A DNA stretch of 64,000 nucleotides from Mycobacterium lentiflavum (lineage in GTDB: Bacteria; Actinomycetota; Actinomycetes; Mycobacteriales; Mycobacteriaceae). The notes beneath the pieces are model-generated. The model saw only the letters and a list, made by a program, of their open reading frames with translations, made no database searches and was not told where the DNA came from. This document shows, in pieces, positions 20,601-28,400 of the stretch. The first letter of the stretch is position 1. Each line of letters begins with the position of its first letter. The translations under genes and the position numbers were made by a program. The stretch spans positions 1,798,001 through 1,862,000 of the forward strand of contig NZ_CP092423.2 of the NCBI RefSeq assembly GCF_022374895.2. The letters run 5' to 3'.

Positions 20601-22002
20601 CACGGCAGGCACGGTGGACGTGGAATCCCGTTTCGTCGGTTTCGACGACGACGATGGCCGCATGCCGGTCATCGATCTGTGGCTGAGCGTCGCGGGCAAG
20701 CCGTGGGCCTACATTCGGCTCGTCGAAATCTTGCTGTCCAAGGGACCGCTTGCCCAAGCCGGGGGCCTGAAGCGCCGCGCGTTCCTGGCGCAGCGGCGGG
20801 CCGTACCCGCGATGTCGCTGAGCGAGCGGCTCGGTGATGGCGTGGTCATGCTCGATTCGGTCCGCGCGGCAACGCTCGACTGGTTCAAGGGCACCCTGCA
20901 CGCGGTGTATTGCACCGACAGCCAAGGGGATTCGCTGCTCGTCGACATCGCGTCCAAAGAAGCGGTCGCCGATGCCGCCCACAACGCGATCCACCCCTCG
21001 CAGGTTCTCCTCGACGGGGGCCAGGTGAGCTGCCCGGCGCTGCCGCTGGAGCGAATCCGGATCGAGATCGAGCAACCACGCCAGCGGGTGTGCCGCGCCA
21101 GCGCGTCGTTGCAGACGGACTGGCGACCGGTGCGCGACTGGTGGGCCGACACGCTCAGGATGCAGCGGGACGGCTTCGCCGATGTGCTCCACGGGGCCCT
21201 GTTGTCGCGCTACGTTAGGCACGTCGTCGTCGCGGACCCACGGGCAATGGCGGCGATTCGGGGCCGTCCGGTCCTGCTGCTGGGCAACCACCAGGTGCAG
21301 ATCGAATCGCTGTTGGGCACCACCATCGCGTCGTGGCTGACCGGCACGCAGGTGGTGCCGATCGCTCACGCCAAACATGAAAACCGTTGGATCGGTGAGC
21401 TTTTGCGGCTGCTCGACGCCGTGGCGGGCCGGGAGCTGCGCACCATCCGATACTTCGACCAGCAGAACCCGCAGCAGTTCCTCGACCTCGTTGAAGAGAT
21501 CAAGAGCGATGTCGAGGCCCGCGGCGTGTCGACGATGGTGCACGCCGACGGAACTCGGCATGTCCATTCCGGTCAGCGCGTCGAGAGGCTGACTTCTACC
21601 TTGCTGGATATGGCGATCGAAATGTCGCTGCCGATCGTGCCGGTGTACTTCGCCGGGGGTTTGCCCGAGATTGCGGTGCGCCACAAGCTCGAGGTGCCGT
21701 ATCGCCAAGCCGCGCAGGACTACATCTTTGGCCGCCCGATCATGCCCGAGGAGCTGAGCGCGTCGCCGTACGCGCACCGGCGACGTCTGGTCATCGACGC
21801 CATCAACGATCTCGCTCCGTTCAGTGATGCGCCGAACCCACCAAACCTGGCTGTGGAGAACCGGATTGCCGCCGCCGCCCCCGGTGCGTCACCCCTGGAG
21901 TCGGTATGGGCCTGCATCGAGGACGCCCTGGATTCCGTTGAGGCGAATTGGCGCGAGATGATCAGCACTGAGCAATGGACGGCGGCGCTGGCTCGTCAGT
22001 GA
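14605..22002 (+). CDS. pfaC: PfaC/Pfa3-like PUFA synthase subunit: KS-CLF-DH-DH-DH-acyltransferase
   Basis: 2465 aa. Domains: KS about 1-435 (DAACASS, Cys183; ECHATGT; KSNLGHS); chain-length-factor KS about 450-780 with the active Cys lost (VSREELSG); a linker of about 150 residues; two FabA-type hotdog pairs, the first with WYFAGHFKNDPCMPGTL near 1235, the second with WYFAVNGTPTMPNAVL near 1440 and WYFKAHFYQDPVQPGSLG near 1625; a PKS-type DH about 1785-2050 (DHCPTYVIPSLPMM); a C-terminal PlsC-like acyltransferase about 2220-2430 (GNHQVQIES as NHx4D/E motif, then HADGTRHVHSG). The start is TTG at 14605 with CGGAG at 14595-14599, 21 bp after the previous stop. Terminal acyltransferase domains occur in myxobacterial Pfa3, but the AT that precedes the DH region there is not seen here. 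The acyltransferase could move the finished chain to a glycerolipid. Confidence 0.9.
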   Translation: MKFEPIAIVGQGCVLPGGLSPDGLWDTVRAGRDALGSAQPGYWGVSAEHILRDPKNSAFLDHTWSDRGGYVRGFDPALATGGLLLDAEALDGLDPLYLWAIEAARQAIEGAGWRAGEVPGSAGVVLGNLSYPTKTMTDLAEKVWRGTTHRIDWRNRFMSGLPAHLIANALGLTGGAAAVDAACASSLYAIKLACDRLHDRTADVMLAGGVNGASDLLLHVGFSALQALSRSGRSRPFHSEADGLVPAEGAAILVLRRLEDAIADGNTILGIIRAVGLSNDGRGRGLLVPSQEGQERAMRLAYEMAELEPQDISLIECHATGTARGDLTELMSMARIFDGMTNVPIGSLKSNLGHSITASGAAGAIKVLAAMRARVRPPTLHTDDPLPYLADSPFRLLTEAEPWHCVGPRRAAVNNFGFGGNNAHLLLEEWAEPANKHVAPPQWPATPTGADADIAIVGLGLLVGDGHETLSVADHLAKNEPIPHREDSGAVRARMSEVCLDLTQTRFPPTDLKQTLPQQIALLGATMNVGDLIKDLPPDTTSVIVGMGCDAEVTRLGVRWRLAGEIDDPDLLATARDAVVQGWTAAGVVGAMPNIVANRLNSQFDLRGPSFTVSREELSGTTALEMAARALRRGEIDAAVVGAVDLSCEPVHEAAARELLGPGEQIPGDAAVVLVLKRADDARRDDDTVLASLSAGRRPNGDCLRLGTAPGATNLSPLLGHAHAASGLLHVAAGVLYGFLGIRPDGTQWSSPHREVVIALDALAGQQQQIVLVAPPVNDASALAAHRTETGSGPGKSTWLRFPGHLPDVLLPENVIEVDQDSRLITSKGEQRMATHLPVPPALPKAAEALVRVPLGAALAAQTPPEPLAVAYDIDTHPAGTRGSVRNGSDHNGSGHDDSTSAPRKGDTASKPLAPKEIDKLPLAGACRAVQPVRPADKHVPAPTAKRAPVGLALDKDGLRVHASGKISDIYGPAFTVQDNYLRQVRMPEPPLLLADRLLGIDAEPGRNGTGTLWTETDVTSDAWYLDQGRMPAGVMIEAGQADLMLISWMGADFANKGDRVYRLLGCEVTYLGGLPEIGDTLRFDIHVDGHARQGDIRIFFFHYDCTIDGVERMSMRNGQAGFFSAEELAASGGILWRPEDETVDGPMEPMPSQTSRTSLSRADLEAMAGGEIWRTFGQGFERAASHTRTPSIGGGDMLFVDEVIQLDLSGGPWERGYLRAVAHVDPEKWYFAGHFKNDPCMPGTLMFEATLQTMAIYMTALGMTLECDGWRFEPVPFETYKLSCRGQVTPQSRELVYEVFVREVLAGPEPTLFADLLCTVDGLPAFHCRRMGLKLSPGWPMDLGAKELVGYVEPKPVAEVDGFRFDYQAMLASAIAKPSLAFGPLFEKFDSHRKVARLPGPPYHFMSRVTELVGEIGVVKAGAEVVVEYEVPSDAWYFAVNGTPTMPNAVLMEVALQPCGWLASYVGCPLNSEKDLYFRNLDGTGRQHREVTPSTGTLRTKVSLKSIAKAGGTIIVTFDGEIHADEGPIYTFDTVFGYFGGEALQQQVGLPVTDEQRAIAQRPCDAPVVDLSMRPHEFFGPGARLADPMLLMIDCVTGRWPTDGEAGLGRWRAVKDVDPAEWYFKAHFYQDPVQPGSLGIEMMLQLLQFAMLDHGLGKEAGPSARFEPVALNDAITWRYRGQIVPTNKQIMAEVEITRIARDEGDVPGILAVADASLWVDGKRIYSATNLGMRITRQVPQGQSEAGIGSSTTAPSSTATATTAPARTAQATTVQTTIDPATDGWITDHCPTYVIPSLPMMSVLDLLAQAAGRAAGTAKVVEVTDLRMVRWIIVDSPKQLRVVVEPTSPGRFEGRLEVWRNAPKAALSRWETHAHATIVTAPQYTGAPATPVALTGAVPFATPYATSAVFHGPAFATLTDGARIGRNGSSGTLAVELCKVPAGLQQPGLLDGALHIVPHAAMSVWTTDNCAVESYADAADPTVAFPSRVVWARFYGDAPTAGTVDVESRFVGFDDDDGRMPVIDLWLSVAGKPWAYIRLVEILLSKGPLAQAGGLKRRAFLAQRRAVPAMSLSERLGDGVVMLDSVRAATLDWFKGTLHAVYCTDSQGDSLLVDIASKEAVADAAHNAIHPSQVLLDGGQVSCPALPLERIRIEIEQPRQRVCRASASLQTDWRPVRDWWADTLRMQRDGFADVLHGALLSRYVRHVVVADPRAMAAIRGRPVLLLGNHQVQIESLLGTTIASWLTGTQVVPIAHAKHENRWIGELLRLLDAVAGRELRTIRYFDQQNPQQFLDLVEEIKSDVEARGVSTMVHADGTRHVHSGQRVERLTSTLLDMAIEMSLPIVPVYFAGGLPEIAVRHKLEVPYRQAAQDYIFGRPIMPEELSASPYAHRRRLVIDAINDLAPFSDAPNPPNLAVENRIAAAAPGASPLESVWACIEDALDSVEANWREMISTEQWTAALARQ

Positions 22003-23165
22003 TGGTGACCGTCCGTCGCGGCCGGGGAGCCGCCCATCATCCGCACCATCGGCATTCCCCCGGACGTGACGAATCGGACGATCAGAACCGCCGCCAGGAC
22101 CAGGAATACGATATTGAGCCAGGTGGTGTAATTCCACGAGATGGACGCTTCCATTACCGTCGCGTTGCGCTCGGCCGGGATGAGGTTCGTTGTGCCGAAG
22201 AGCAATTCGACGAGATACCCGGCGGCAACCATCGAGGCGTAGAAAGTGCCGAGCAAGGTCAGCATCATTCTCGTGCCGTAATACTTCCGGTAGATGTTCA
22301 AGATCGGCAGGATCACCAGGTCGGCGTAGATGAAGGCGATCACGCCGCCGAAGCTGATGCCGCCGTTCCACAGCACCGCGGCCAACGGCACGTTGCCGAT
22401 TGAGCACACGAAGGACACCATCGCTACGACCGGCCCGACGATCGGCCCCCACACCGCGGCCCAGCCGGGGTCGTCAGCCAAAAAGAAACCTCGCCAAAAG
22501 GTTTCGGGCACCCACGCCGCGATGGCGCCGGCGATCAACAGACCCAGCACCAGGTCCCGCAGGATCGCCAGCCATTCCATGACAAACACGTGCGAAATTG
22601 ACGTGAAGCCCGCTGCGGAAAACAGGCGCTGGGTAAACGAACCGTCCCTCTTGATGGACATGTCCATGGCGGCATGTCCTTCCATCGATCCGGCGATGCC
22701 CCGTTCGGCCTGCTCGCGCGCGGCGTCGACGAGGCGGGACCGGACGAACAGCCGGAACAACACAGCCAGGATGATGATCATCAGCGGACCGCCGACGAAC
22801 TCGGCGGCGGTGAACTGCCAGCCCATCAGCAGCGCCAGGATGATTCCCAACTCGACCACCAGGTTGGTGGAGCCGATCTCGAACGCCATGGCCGCGGTGA
22901 AATGCGCACCCTTGCGAAACAACGACCGGGCCAGCGCGACCGCCGCGTACGAGCACGACGACGATGCCGCGCCCAAGCCGGCCGCTATCGCCAGGGTGCG
23001 CGGACGATCGTCGCCCATCAGCGCCACGATCGTCGAGCGCCGCACCACCGCCTGCACCACCGCCGACAGCAGGAAGCCGAGAATCAGCGCCCATAAGATT
23101 TCCCAGGTCATCGACCCGGCCAGCGCCAGGGCATGCTCGATTGCTGCTAGCGCCTTGCCTGTCAT
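21996..23165 (-). CDS. Predicted permease, ArsP_1/COG0701 family (Rv2963-like)
   Basis: 389-aa polytopic membrane protein with about eight to ten hydrophobic segments. Recognisable regions: ALILGFLLSAVVQAVV near 26, AASSSCSYAAVALARSLF near 66, FEIGSTNLVVELG near 95, then after a charged loop FVCSIGNVPLAAVLWNGG. The CSY and CSIGN cysteine segments fit the COG0701 family, which includes metal and organoarsenical exporters; the substrate of this branch is unknown. The C-terminus ends in DGHHH. ATG at 23165 has an AGGAGAGGAAG purine run about 10 nt upstream. The last 7 bp overlap the end of the converging PfaC-like gene, so no intergenic terminator separates them. Position matches Rv2963 beside the PDIM locus. 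Confidence 0.85.
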   Translation of the reverse strand: MTGKALAAIEHALALAGSMTWEILWALILGFLLSAVVQAVVRRSTIVALMGDDRPRTLAIAAGLGAASSSCSYAAVALARSLFRKGAHFTAAMAFEIGSTNLVVELGIILALLMGWQFTAAEFVGGPLMIIILAVLFRLFVRSRLVDAAREQAERGIAGSMEGHAAMDMSIKRDGSFTQRLFSAAGFTSISHVFVMEWLAILRDLVLGLLIAGAIAAWVPETFWRGFFLADDPGWAAVWGPIVGPVVAMVSFVCSIGNVPLAAVLWNGGISFGGVIAFIYADLVILPILNIYRKYYGTRMMLTLLGTFYASMVAAGYLVELLFGTTNLIPAERNATVMEASISWNYTTWLNIVFLVLAAVLIVRFVTSGGMPMVRMMGGSPAATDGHHH

Positions 23166-23224
23166 GGGCCCGCTTCCTCTCCTGTTCCTCTAATGGGCGT
23201 TGATCATCGCGGATGCCCCGGCGC

Positions 23225-23256
23225 CGTGCAGCGACTATTTCGTGCAGCGACTATTT
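23225..23256. repeat. Two perfect tandem copies of a 16-bp unit
   Basis: CGTGCAGCGACTATTT occurs at 23225-23240 and again at 23241-23256, just upstream of the permease start. Either a recent slippage duplication or a duplicated binding site. Confidence 0.9.
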
Positions 23257-23382
23257 GTGGGACCAGCGTGCCGATCACCGGGCGATATTGGCTGGTCAAC
23301 GATATCGCCGATTCGCCAACGTGGCCGACAGAGAACGGGTAGGTTCCTCGCCGTGGAGGTGGTCATGACCGCGGGCGCTCGC

Positions 23383-23624
23383 TCATGTCGGCTCGCGCAG
23401 ACTGGATCGTCGCTGAACCGCGCGGCGGTACACTTCGTCGAACAGAGGGTGGAACAGAGGGTGGAGCCCATCGTCGGAGTGCACGTCGGCGCGGTCGCAC
23501 CAGGCATGCGCTCGCGGGTCGGCGTTGCCGCCGCTGACGATGCCGCGGATACCCGCCGCACCTTTGAAGTCTTCTCATCCAGGGTGGTGCTGCACAGATA
23601 GAAGTTCGTATCGGTTAGTGGCAT
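23383..23624 (-). pseudogene. Possible decayed gene fragment
   Basis: An ATG at 23624 starts MPLTDTNFYLCSTTLDE. The frame then appears to shift near 23575, where a second frame reads DFKGAAGIRGIVSGG and continues with normal-looking codons to a TGA at 23383-23385. In that frame a 12-bp tandem duplication (23440-23463) repeats the residues HPLF. I do not recognise the protein. The protein-like composition of the second frame and its lack of a start suggest a gene remnant. Chance open frame remains possible. Confidence 0.3.
23440..23463. repeat. Two tandem copies of a 12-bp unit
   Basis: GAACAGAGGGTG at 23440-23451 is repeated at 23452-23463. The unit length is a multiple of three, inside the possible gene remnant. 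Confidence 0.85.
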
Positions 23625-23711
23625 GGGGTGGTGCCGCGAAAAACCGGGCCGCGGCATCCCGTGGGGGGCGTGATGCGCACCAATATTTTGAAGAATCAGA
23701 AGGGTAGCGTT

Positions 23712-25451
23712 ATGTCCGTCATCGAGTCCTCCATCCCGGCAGTGCTGAGCGAAAATGCTCGCCGGCAGCCCAATGACACGGCATTCACATTCATCGACTA
23801 CGACGTGGACCCTAAAGGCTTCGCAGAAAGCTTGACCTGGTCGCAGCTGCACCGACGCGCCTTGACGGTCGCCGCGGAGCTGCGGCGCTGCGGGACGACC
23901 GGCGATCGGGTGGCGATATTGGCTCCGCAGAGCCTCGACTACGTCGTCGGTTTCCTTGGGGCGTTACAGGCCGGCTTCATCGCGGTTCCGCTGTCTGTCC
24001 CGCAATTCGGCGCCCACGATAGCCGCATTTCGTCGGCCCTACAGGATTGCACCCCCGCCGCAATTATCACGACCTCCGCCGCCGTTGACGGGGTCGTCAA
24101 ATATGCGGAGTCGCATGGCGGATCGGCGGCGCCGACGGTCCTTGAAATCGACTCGCTCGACTATTACTCGGCCGGCGAATTGACGGCCGAATACGAGCCT
24201 GCGAAGGAAGCGTATCTGCAGTACACGTCGGGGTCGACGGGCCAGCCGGCCGGTGTCGTGATCACTCACGAGAACGTGGTGACGAATTGCCGGCAGCTCG
24301 AGTCGGGCTTGTTCGACCTGTCCGGGCCGCCGGAAACGCTGGTGTCGTGGCTGCCCTTCTATCACGACATGGGGCTCATCCAGGGGATCTGTTTCCCCAC
24401 CGTGTGGGGACGGCCCGCGGTGTTGACGAGTCCGATCGCATTCCTGATCGAGCCGGCCCGGTGGATGCGGCTGCTGGCGAGCCATCCCCGGCCGTTTTCC
24501 GGAGGACCGAACTTCGCGTTCGATCTCGCGGTGCGCCGAATTTCGGACGACGACATGGCCGGGCTCGACCTGAGTGGCGTGGTGGGTCTGGCCAATGGCA
24601 GTGAGCGGGTGCAGCCGGCATCGATCACGCGCTTCATGGAGCGTTTCTCCCGATACGGCCTCCCCGAGACGGCCATCCGGCCGTCCTATGGTCTCGCCGA
24701 GGCGACGCTGTACGTGGCCAGCGCGAAGACGGGGCAAGCGCCCAAATCCGTGCGCTTTCAGTACGAGCAGTTGTCGGGCGGGCGGGCCACACCGTGCACC
24801 GAGGAGCAGGGCGGCAGCGATCTGATCAGCTACGGCGCCATGAAGTCACCGCTGGTGCGCATCGTCAACCCCGACACCAAGACCGAGACGGCGCCCGGTG
24901 TCATCGGAGAAATCTGGGCGCACGGCCGCAACATCGGCAACGGGTACTGGCGCAATCCGGAGCGGACCAAGCGCACGTTCGGTGCCCGGATCGCCAACCC
25001 CTCCGCGGGCACACCCGAGGGTCCCTGGCTGCGGACCGGTGACTTGGGGTTCATCTGCGAGGGCGAACTGTTCATCATGGGCCGGCTCAAGGATCTGCTC
25101 ATCGTGGACGGCCGTAATCACTACCCGGACGACATCGAATCGACGATCGGGCAGATCACCAAGGGCCGCGTGGCGGCGATTTCGGTTGCCAACGACACCA
25201 CCGAGCAGCTTGTCGCCATCGCGGAGGTCAAGAGCAAGGCCGGCTCCGACGAGGACGCTCAGCAGAAACTCCGCTCGATCAGGCGCGACGTCGCCGCCGC
25301 GATTTCCAGCGCACACGGTGTGCGTATCGCCGATCTCGTGCTGGTGGCGCCCGGTTCGCTTCCGCTCACGACGAGCGGCAAGGTGCGCCGATCGACGTGT
25401 GTCGAGACCTACCGGCTCGAGGAGTTTGAGCGTTTGGACGTTCCGGCGTGA
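23712..25451 (+). CDS. fadD26: Long-chain fatty acyl-AMP ligase (FAAL), FadD26-like
   Basis: 579 aa. FAALs activate fatty acids as acyl-adenylates and load them on a PKS acyl carrier domain rather than CoA. Visible: TWSQLHRRAL, YLQYTSGSTGQPAGV (AMP-binding P-loop), SWLPFYHDMGLIQGI, IRPSYGLAEATLYVAS, WLRTGDLGF and GRIKDLL-type GRLKDLLIVDGRNHYPDD; the segment RPAVLTSPIAFLIEPARWM fits the FAAL-type region. Wording such as DPKGFAESLTWSQ and the RLDVPA end favours FadD26 over FadD28. Start ATG at 23712 follows AGAAGGG; an upstream frame to 23628 is not family-like. The stop overlaps the next gene (GTGA), so it probably loads the N-terminal ACP of that synthase. Because the fadD26 before the pps operon is destroyed, this enzyme may serve both lines. 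Confidence 0.9.
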   Translation: MSVIESSIPAVLSENARRQPNDTAFTFIDYDVDPKGFAESLTWSQLHRRALTVAAELRRCGTTGDRVAILAPQSLDYVVGFLGALQAGFIAVPLSVPQFGAHDSRISSALQDCTPAAIITTSAAVDGVVKYAESHGGSAAPTVLEIDSLDYYSAGELTAEYEPAKEAYLQYTSGSTGQPAGVVITHENVVTNCRQLESGLFDLSGPPETLVSWLPFYHDMGLIQGICFPTVWGRPAVLTSPIAFLIEPARWMRLLASHPRPFSGGPNFAFDLAVRRISDDDMAGLDLSGVVGLANGSERVQPASITRFMERFSRYGLPETAIRPSYGLAEATLYVASAKTGQAPKSVRFQYEQLSGGRATPCTEEQGGSDLISYGAMKSPLVRIVNPDTKTETAPGVIGEIWAHGRNIGNGYWRNPERTKRTFGARIANPSAGTPEGPWLRTGDLGFICEGELFIMGRLKDLLIVDGRNHYPDDIESTIGQITKGRVAAISVANDTTEQLVAIAEVKSKAGSDEDAQQKLRSIRRDVAAAISSAHGVRIADLVLVAPGSLPLTTSGKVRRSTCVETYRLEEFERLDVPA

Positions 25452-28400
25452 CGTCGGCCGGTCCTGATGAGGCCGGGGGGCTAAAGCGCTGGTTGATCGA
25501 CTATCTCGTTAACGAGATCGGTTGTGATCGTGAAGATGTCGGCCTCGACGTGGCGTTCAACGACCTGGGGGTGGGCTCGCGCGATGCGGTCGTACTCTCG
25601 GGTGAGTTGGCGACATTGGCCGGCCGGGCGGTCTCGCCGCTGGATTTTTGGCAGCACCCGACGATCAACGAATTGGTGCAGTTTCTGACCACACCCGAGT
25701 CGGAGTCCCAGGCGCAAGCCGACTCGGCGGATCGTGGGTGGGCCGACGAGCCGATCGCCGTGATCGGGTTGGGATGTCGTTTTCCCGGGGACATTTCAGG
25801 ACCGGATGCGTACTGGCGCTTCCTTTGTGAGGGTCGTTCCTCGGTAGCCGAGGTGCCGGCGGACCGATGGTTGCCGTTCGACGACGGCTCACCGGAGATC
25901 ACGAGGGCGCTGGCCGGCACCACTCGGTGGGCTTCGGTGTTGACCGACGTCGACGGTTTCGACGCGGAGTTCTTCGAGATATCCCCGCATGAAGCGACCG
26001 CGATGGATCCGCAGCAGCGGTTGTTGCTGGAGGTGGCCTGGGAAGCGTTGGAGCATGCCGGGATTCCCGCGGAATCACTGCGTCGTTCCCAGACCGGGGT
26101 TTTCGCCGGCGCGTGTGCGACCGACTACGGGTATCTGGCCGGAACGGATCTGTCTCGTGTCGACGCGTGGAGCAACATCGGCGGCGCATTGAGCATCATC
26201 GCGAACCGGCTGTCGTATTTTCTGGATCTTCGCGGCCCGTCGGTGTCGGTGGACACGGCCTGTTCGTCGTCGCTGGTGGCTGTGCACCTGGGATGTCAGA
26301 GCCTGCGTACCGGGGATTGCGATCTGGCCATCGCCGCGGGAGTGAACCTGCTGTTGTCGCCGGCCATCTTCCGCAGCTTCGACGGAGCCGAAGCGTTGTC
26401 GCCGACGGGGCAGTGCAAATCCTTCGACGCGGACGCGGACGGATTCGTCCGCGGCGAAGGCTGCGGCGCGGTGATACTCAAGCGACTCAGCGACGCCGTG
26501 CGCGACGGGGATCGGGTGCTGGCGGTGCTGCGCGGATCAGCGGTCAATCAGGATGGCCGATCGAATGGGCTGATGGCGCCGAACCCGGCTGCGCAGATGG
26601 CGGTGCTGCGCGCGGCGTGTGCCAACGCCGGCGTCGCACCGCACCAGGTCGATTACGTCGAGACCCATGGAACCGGAACGCTTTTGGGCGATCCTATCGA
26701 GGCGCGCGCGCTGGGTACGGTGCTGGGCCGCGGGCGCACCGAAGACGGTCCGCTGCTGATCGGCGCCGTCAAATCGAACATGGGTCACCTGGAGGGCGCG
26801 GCCGGAATCGCCGGCCTCATCAAGGCGGTGCTGGCGGTACACCGCGGGCATATCCCGCCCAACCTGAACTACCAGACCCCTAACCCGCATATTCCGTTCG
26901 ACGAGATGCGGCTGAAAGTCGTTGCCGAGCCTACGGATTGGCCGGACACCGGGTTGCCGCGACGGGCGGGGGTGTCGTCGTTCGGCTTCGGCGGCACCAA
27001 TGCCCACGTGGTGATCGAACAGGCCCCCGAGACGGATCCCGTTGCGTCGCAACCAGGCCCGGCGGTGAGCACGCTGGTGCTGTCGGGCAAGTCGACCGAG
27101 CGGGTGAGTTCGCTGGCGTCGGCGTTGGCTGACTGGATGGACGGTGACGGCGCGGACGTGGCATTGCCCGATGTCGCGCACACGCTCAATCACCACCGGT
27201 CCCGGCACCCCGTGTTCGCCACCGTGTGCGCGCGCGATCGCAAGCATGCGATTGTCGGCTTGCGTGCGCTGGCCGACGGCACGCCGGCCGACGGCGTGGT
27301 GGCCCCGCACCAGGCAGCGTCGCGGCCCGGCACGGTGTTCGTGTATTCCGGTCAGGGCTCGCAGTGGGCGGGGATGGGCCGCCAGTTGCTGGCCGACGAG
27401 CCGGTGTTCGCCGCGGCGGTCGCCGAGTTGGAGCCGATATTCGTTGCACACGCCGGGTTTTCGCTGCAGCGGGTGTTGGCCGACGGCCAGCCGGTCACCG
27501 GAATCGAGCGGATTCAGCCGCTGTTGGTGGGTGTGCAACTGGCGCTGACGGCATTGTGGCGCTCGTATGGCGTCGAGCCGGACGCGGTGATCGGGCATTC
27601 GATGGGCGAGGTCACCGCGGCAGTGGTGGCCGGCGCGTTGAGCGTTTCCGATGGCTTGCGAGTGATCTGCACCCGGTCGCGATTGATGGCGCGGCTGTCC
27701 GGTCAGGGGGCGATGGCGCTGGTGGAGTCCGACGCCGCGGCCATCGAGGCGCTGCTGGCCGATTACCCGCAGGTGAGCCTCGCGGTGTACGCCTCGCCCG
27801 GCCAGACGGTGATCGCCGGTCCGCCCGATCAGGTCGACGCGGTGATGGCCGTCGTGGCCGACGGCGACCGGCTGGCCCGGCGCATCGAGGTCGACGTGGC
27901 CTCCCATCACCACATCATCGAGCCGATCCTGCCCGAATTGCGTTCTGAGCTAGCCGATTTGGCCCCAGATACGCCGACCATCCCGGTGATCAGCACCACC
28001 ACCGGCCCCGCCGACGACACGCCGGCGTTCGACGCCGACCACTGGGCGGCCAACCTGCGTAACCCGGTTCGGTTCAGCCAGGCCATCGCTCATGCGGGTA
28101 GCCAAGCCGTTGGGTCCCATGCCACCTTCATCGAAATCAGCCCACACCCCTTGCTCGCCCACGGCATTAACGACACCCTCGGCGCCGGTGACTACCGGAT
28201 CGTCAGCACCCTGGCGCGCGACGCCGACGACACCCTCACTTTCCACACCAACCTCAACGCGAGCCACACCGACCATCCGCCCCGGACTCCGCACCCGCCC
28301 GAACCGCACCCGGCCCTGCCGTCGGCGCCCTGGCACCACACCCGCCACTGGATCGGCGCCGCGGAGCATCGTGCGCAGTTGCCGGCGCGCGACTCCGAGA

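Larger units (their letters stand above)
23166..23711. other. 545-bp spacer between permease and acyl-AMP ligase
   Basis: Divergent control region. It contains two small tandem duplications (23225-23256 and 23440-23463) and a possible gene remnant on the minus strand (23383-23624). No intact gene is convincing. A purine run AGAAGGG about 8 nt before 23712 serves the ligase. Confidence 0.5.

Noticed and set aside
5178..22002. Attribution of the PUFA synthase to phleic acid or trehalose polyphleate synthesis
   Set aside because: Those lipids are, as far as I know, made by a type I PKS with FadD23, PapA3 and MmpL10, none of which are in this window; the domain set here is a different kind of enzyme.
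23200..23601. 133-aa + strand open frame
   Set aside because: No homology; contains both tandem duplications and overlaps a better candidate remnant on the other strand.
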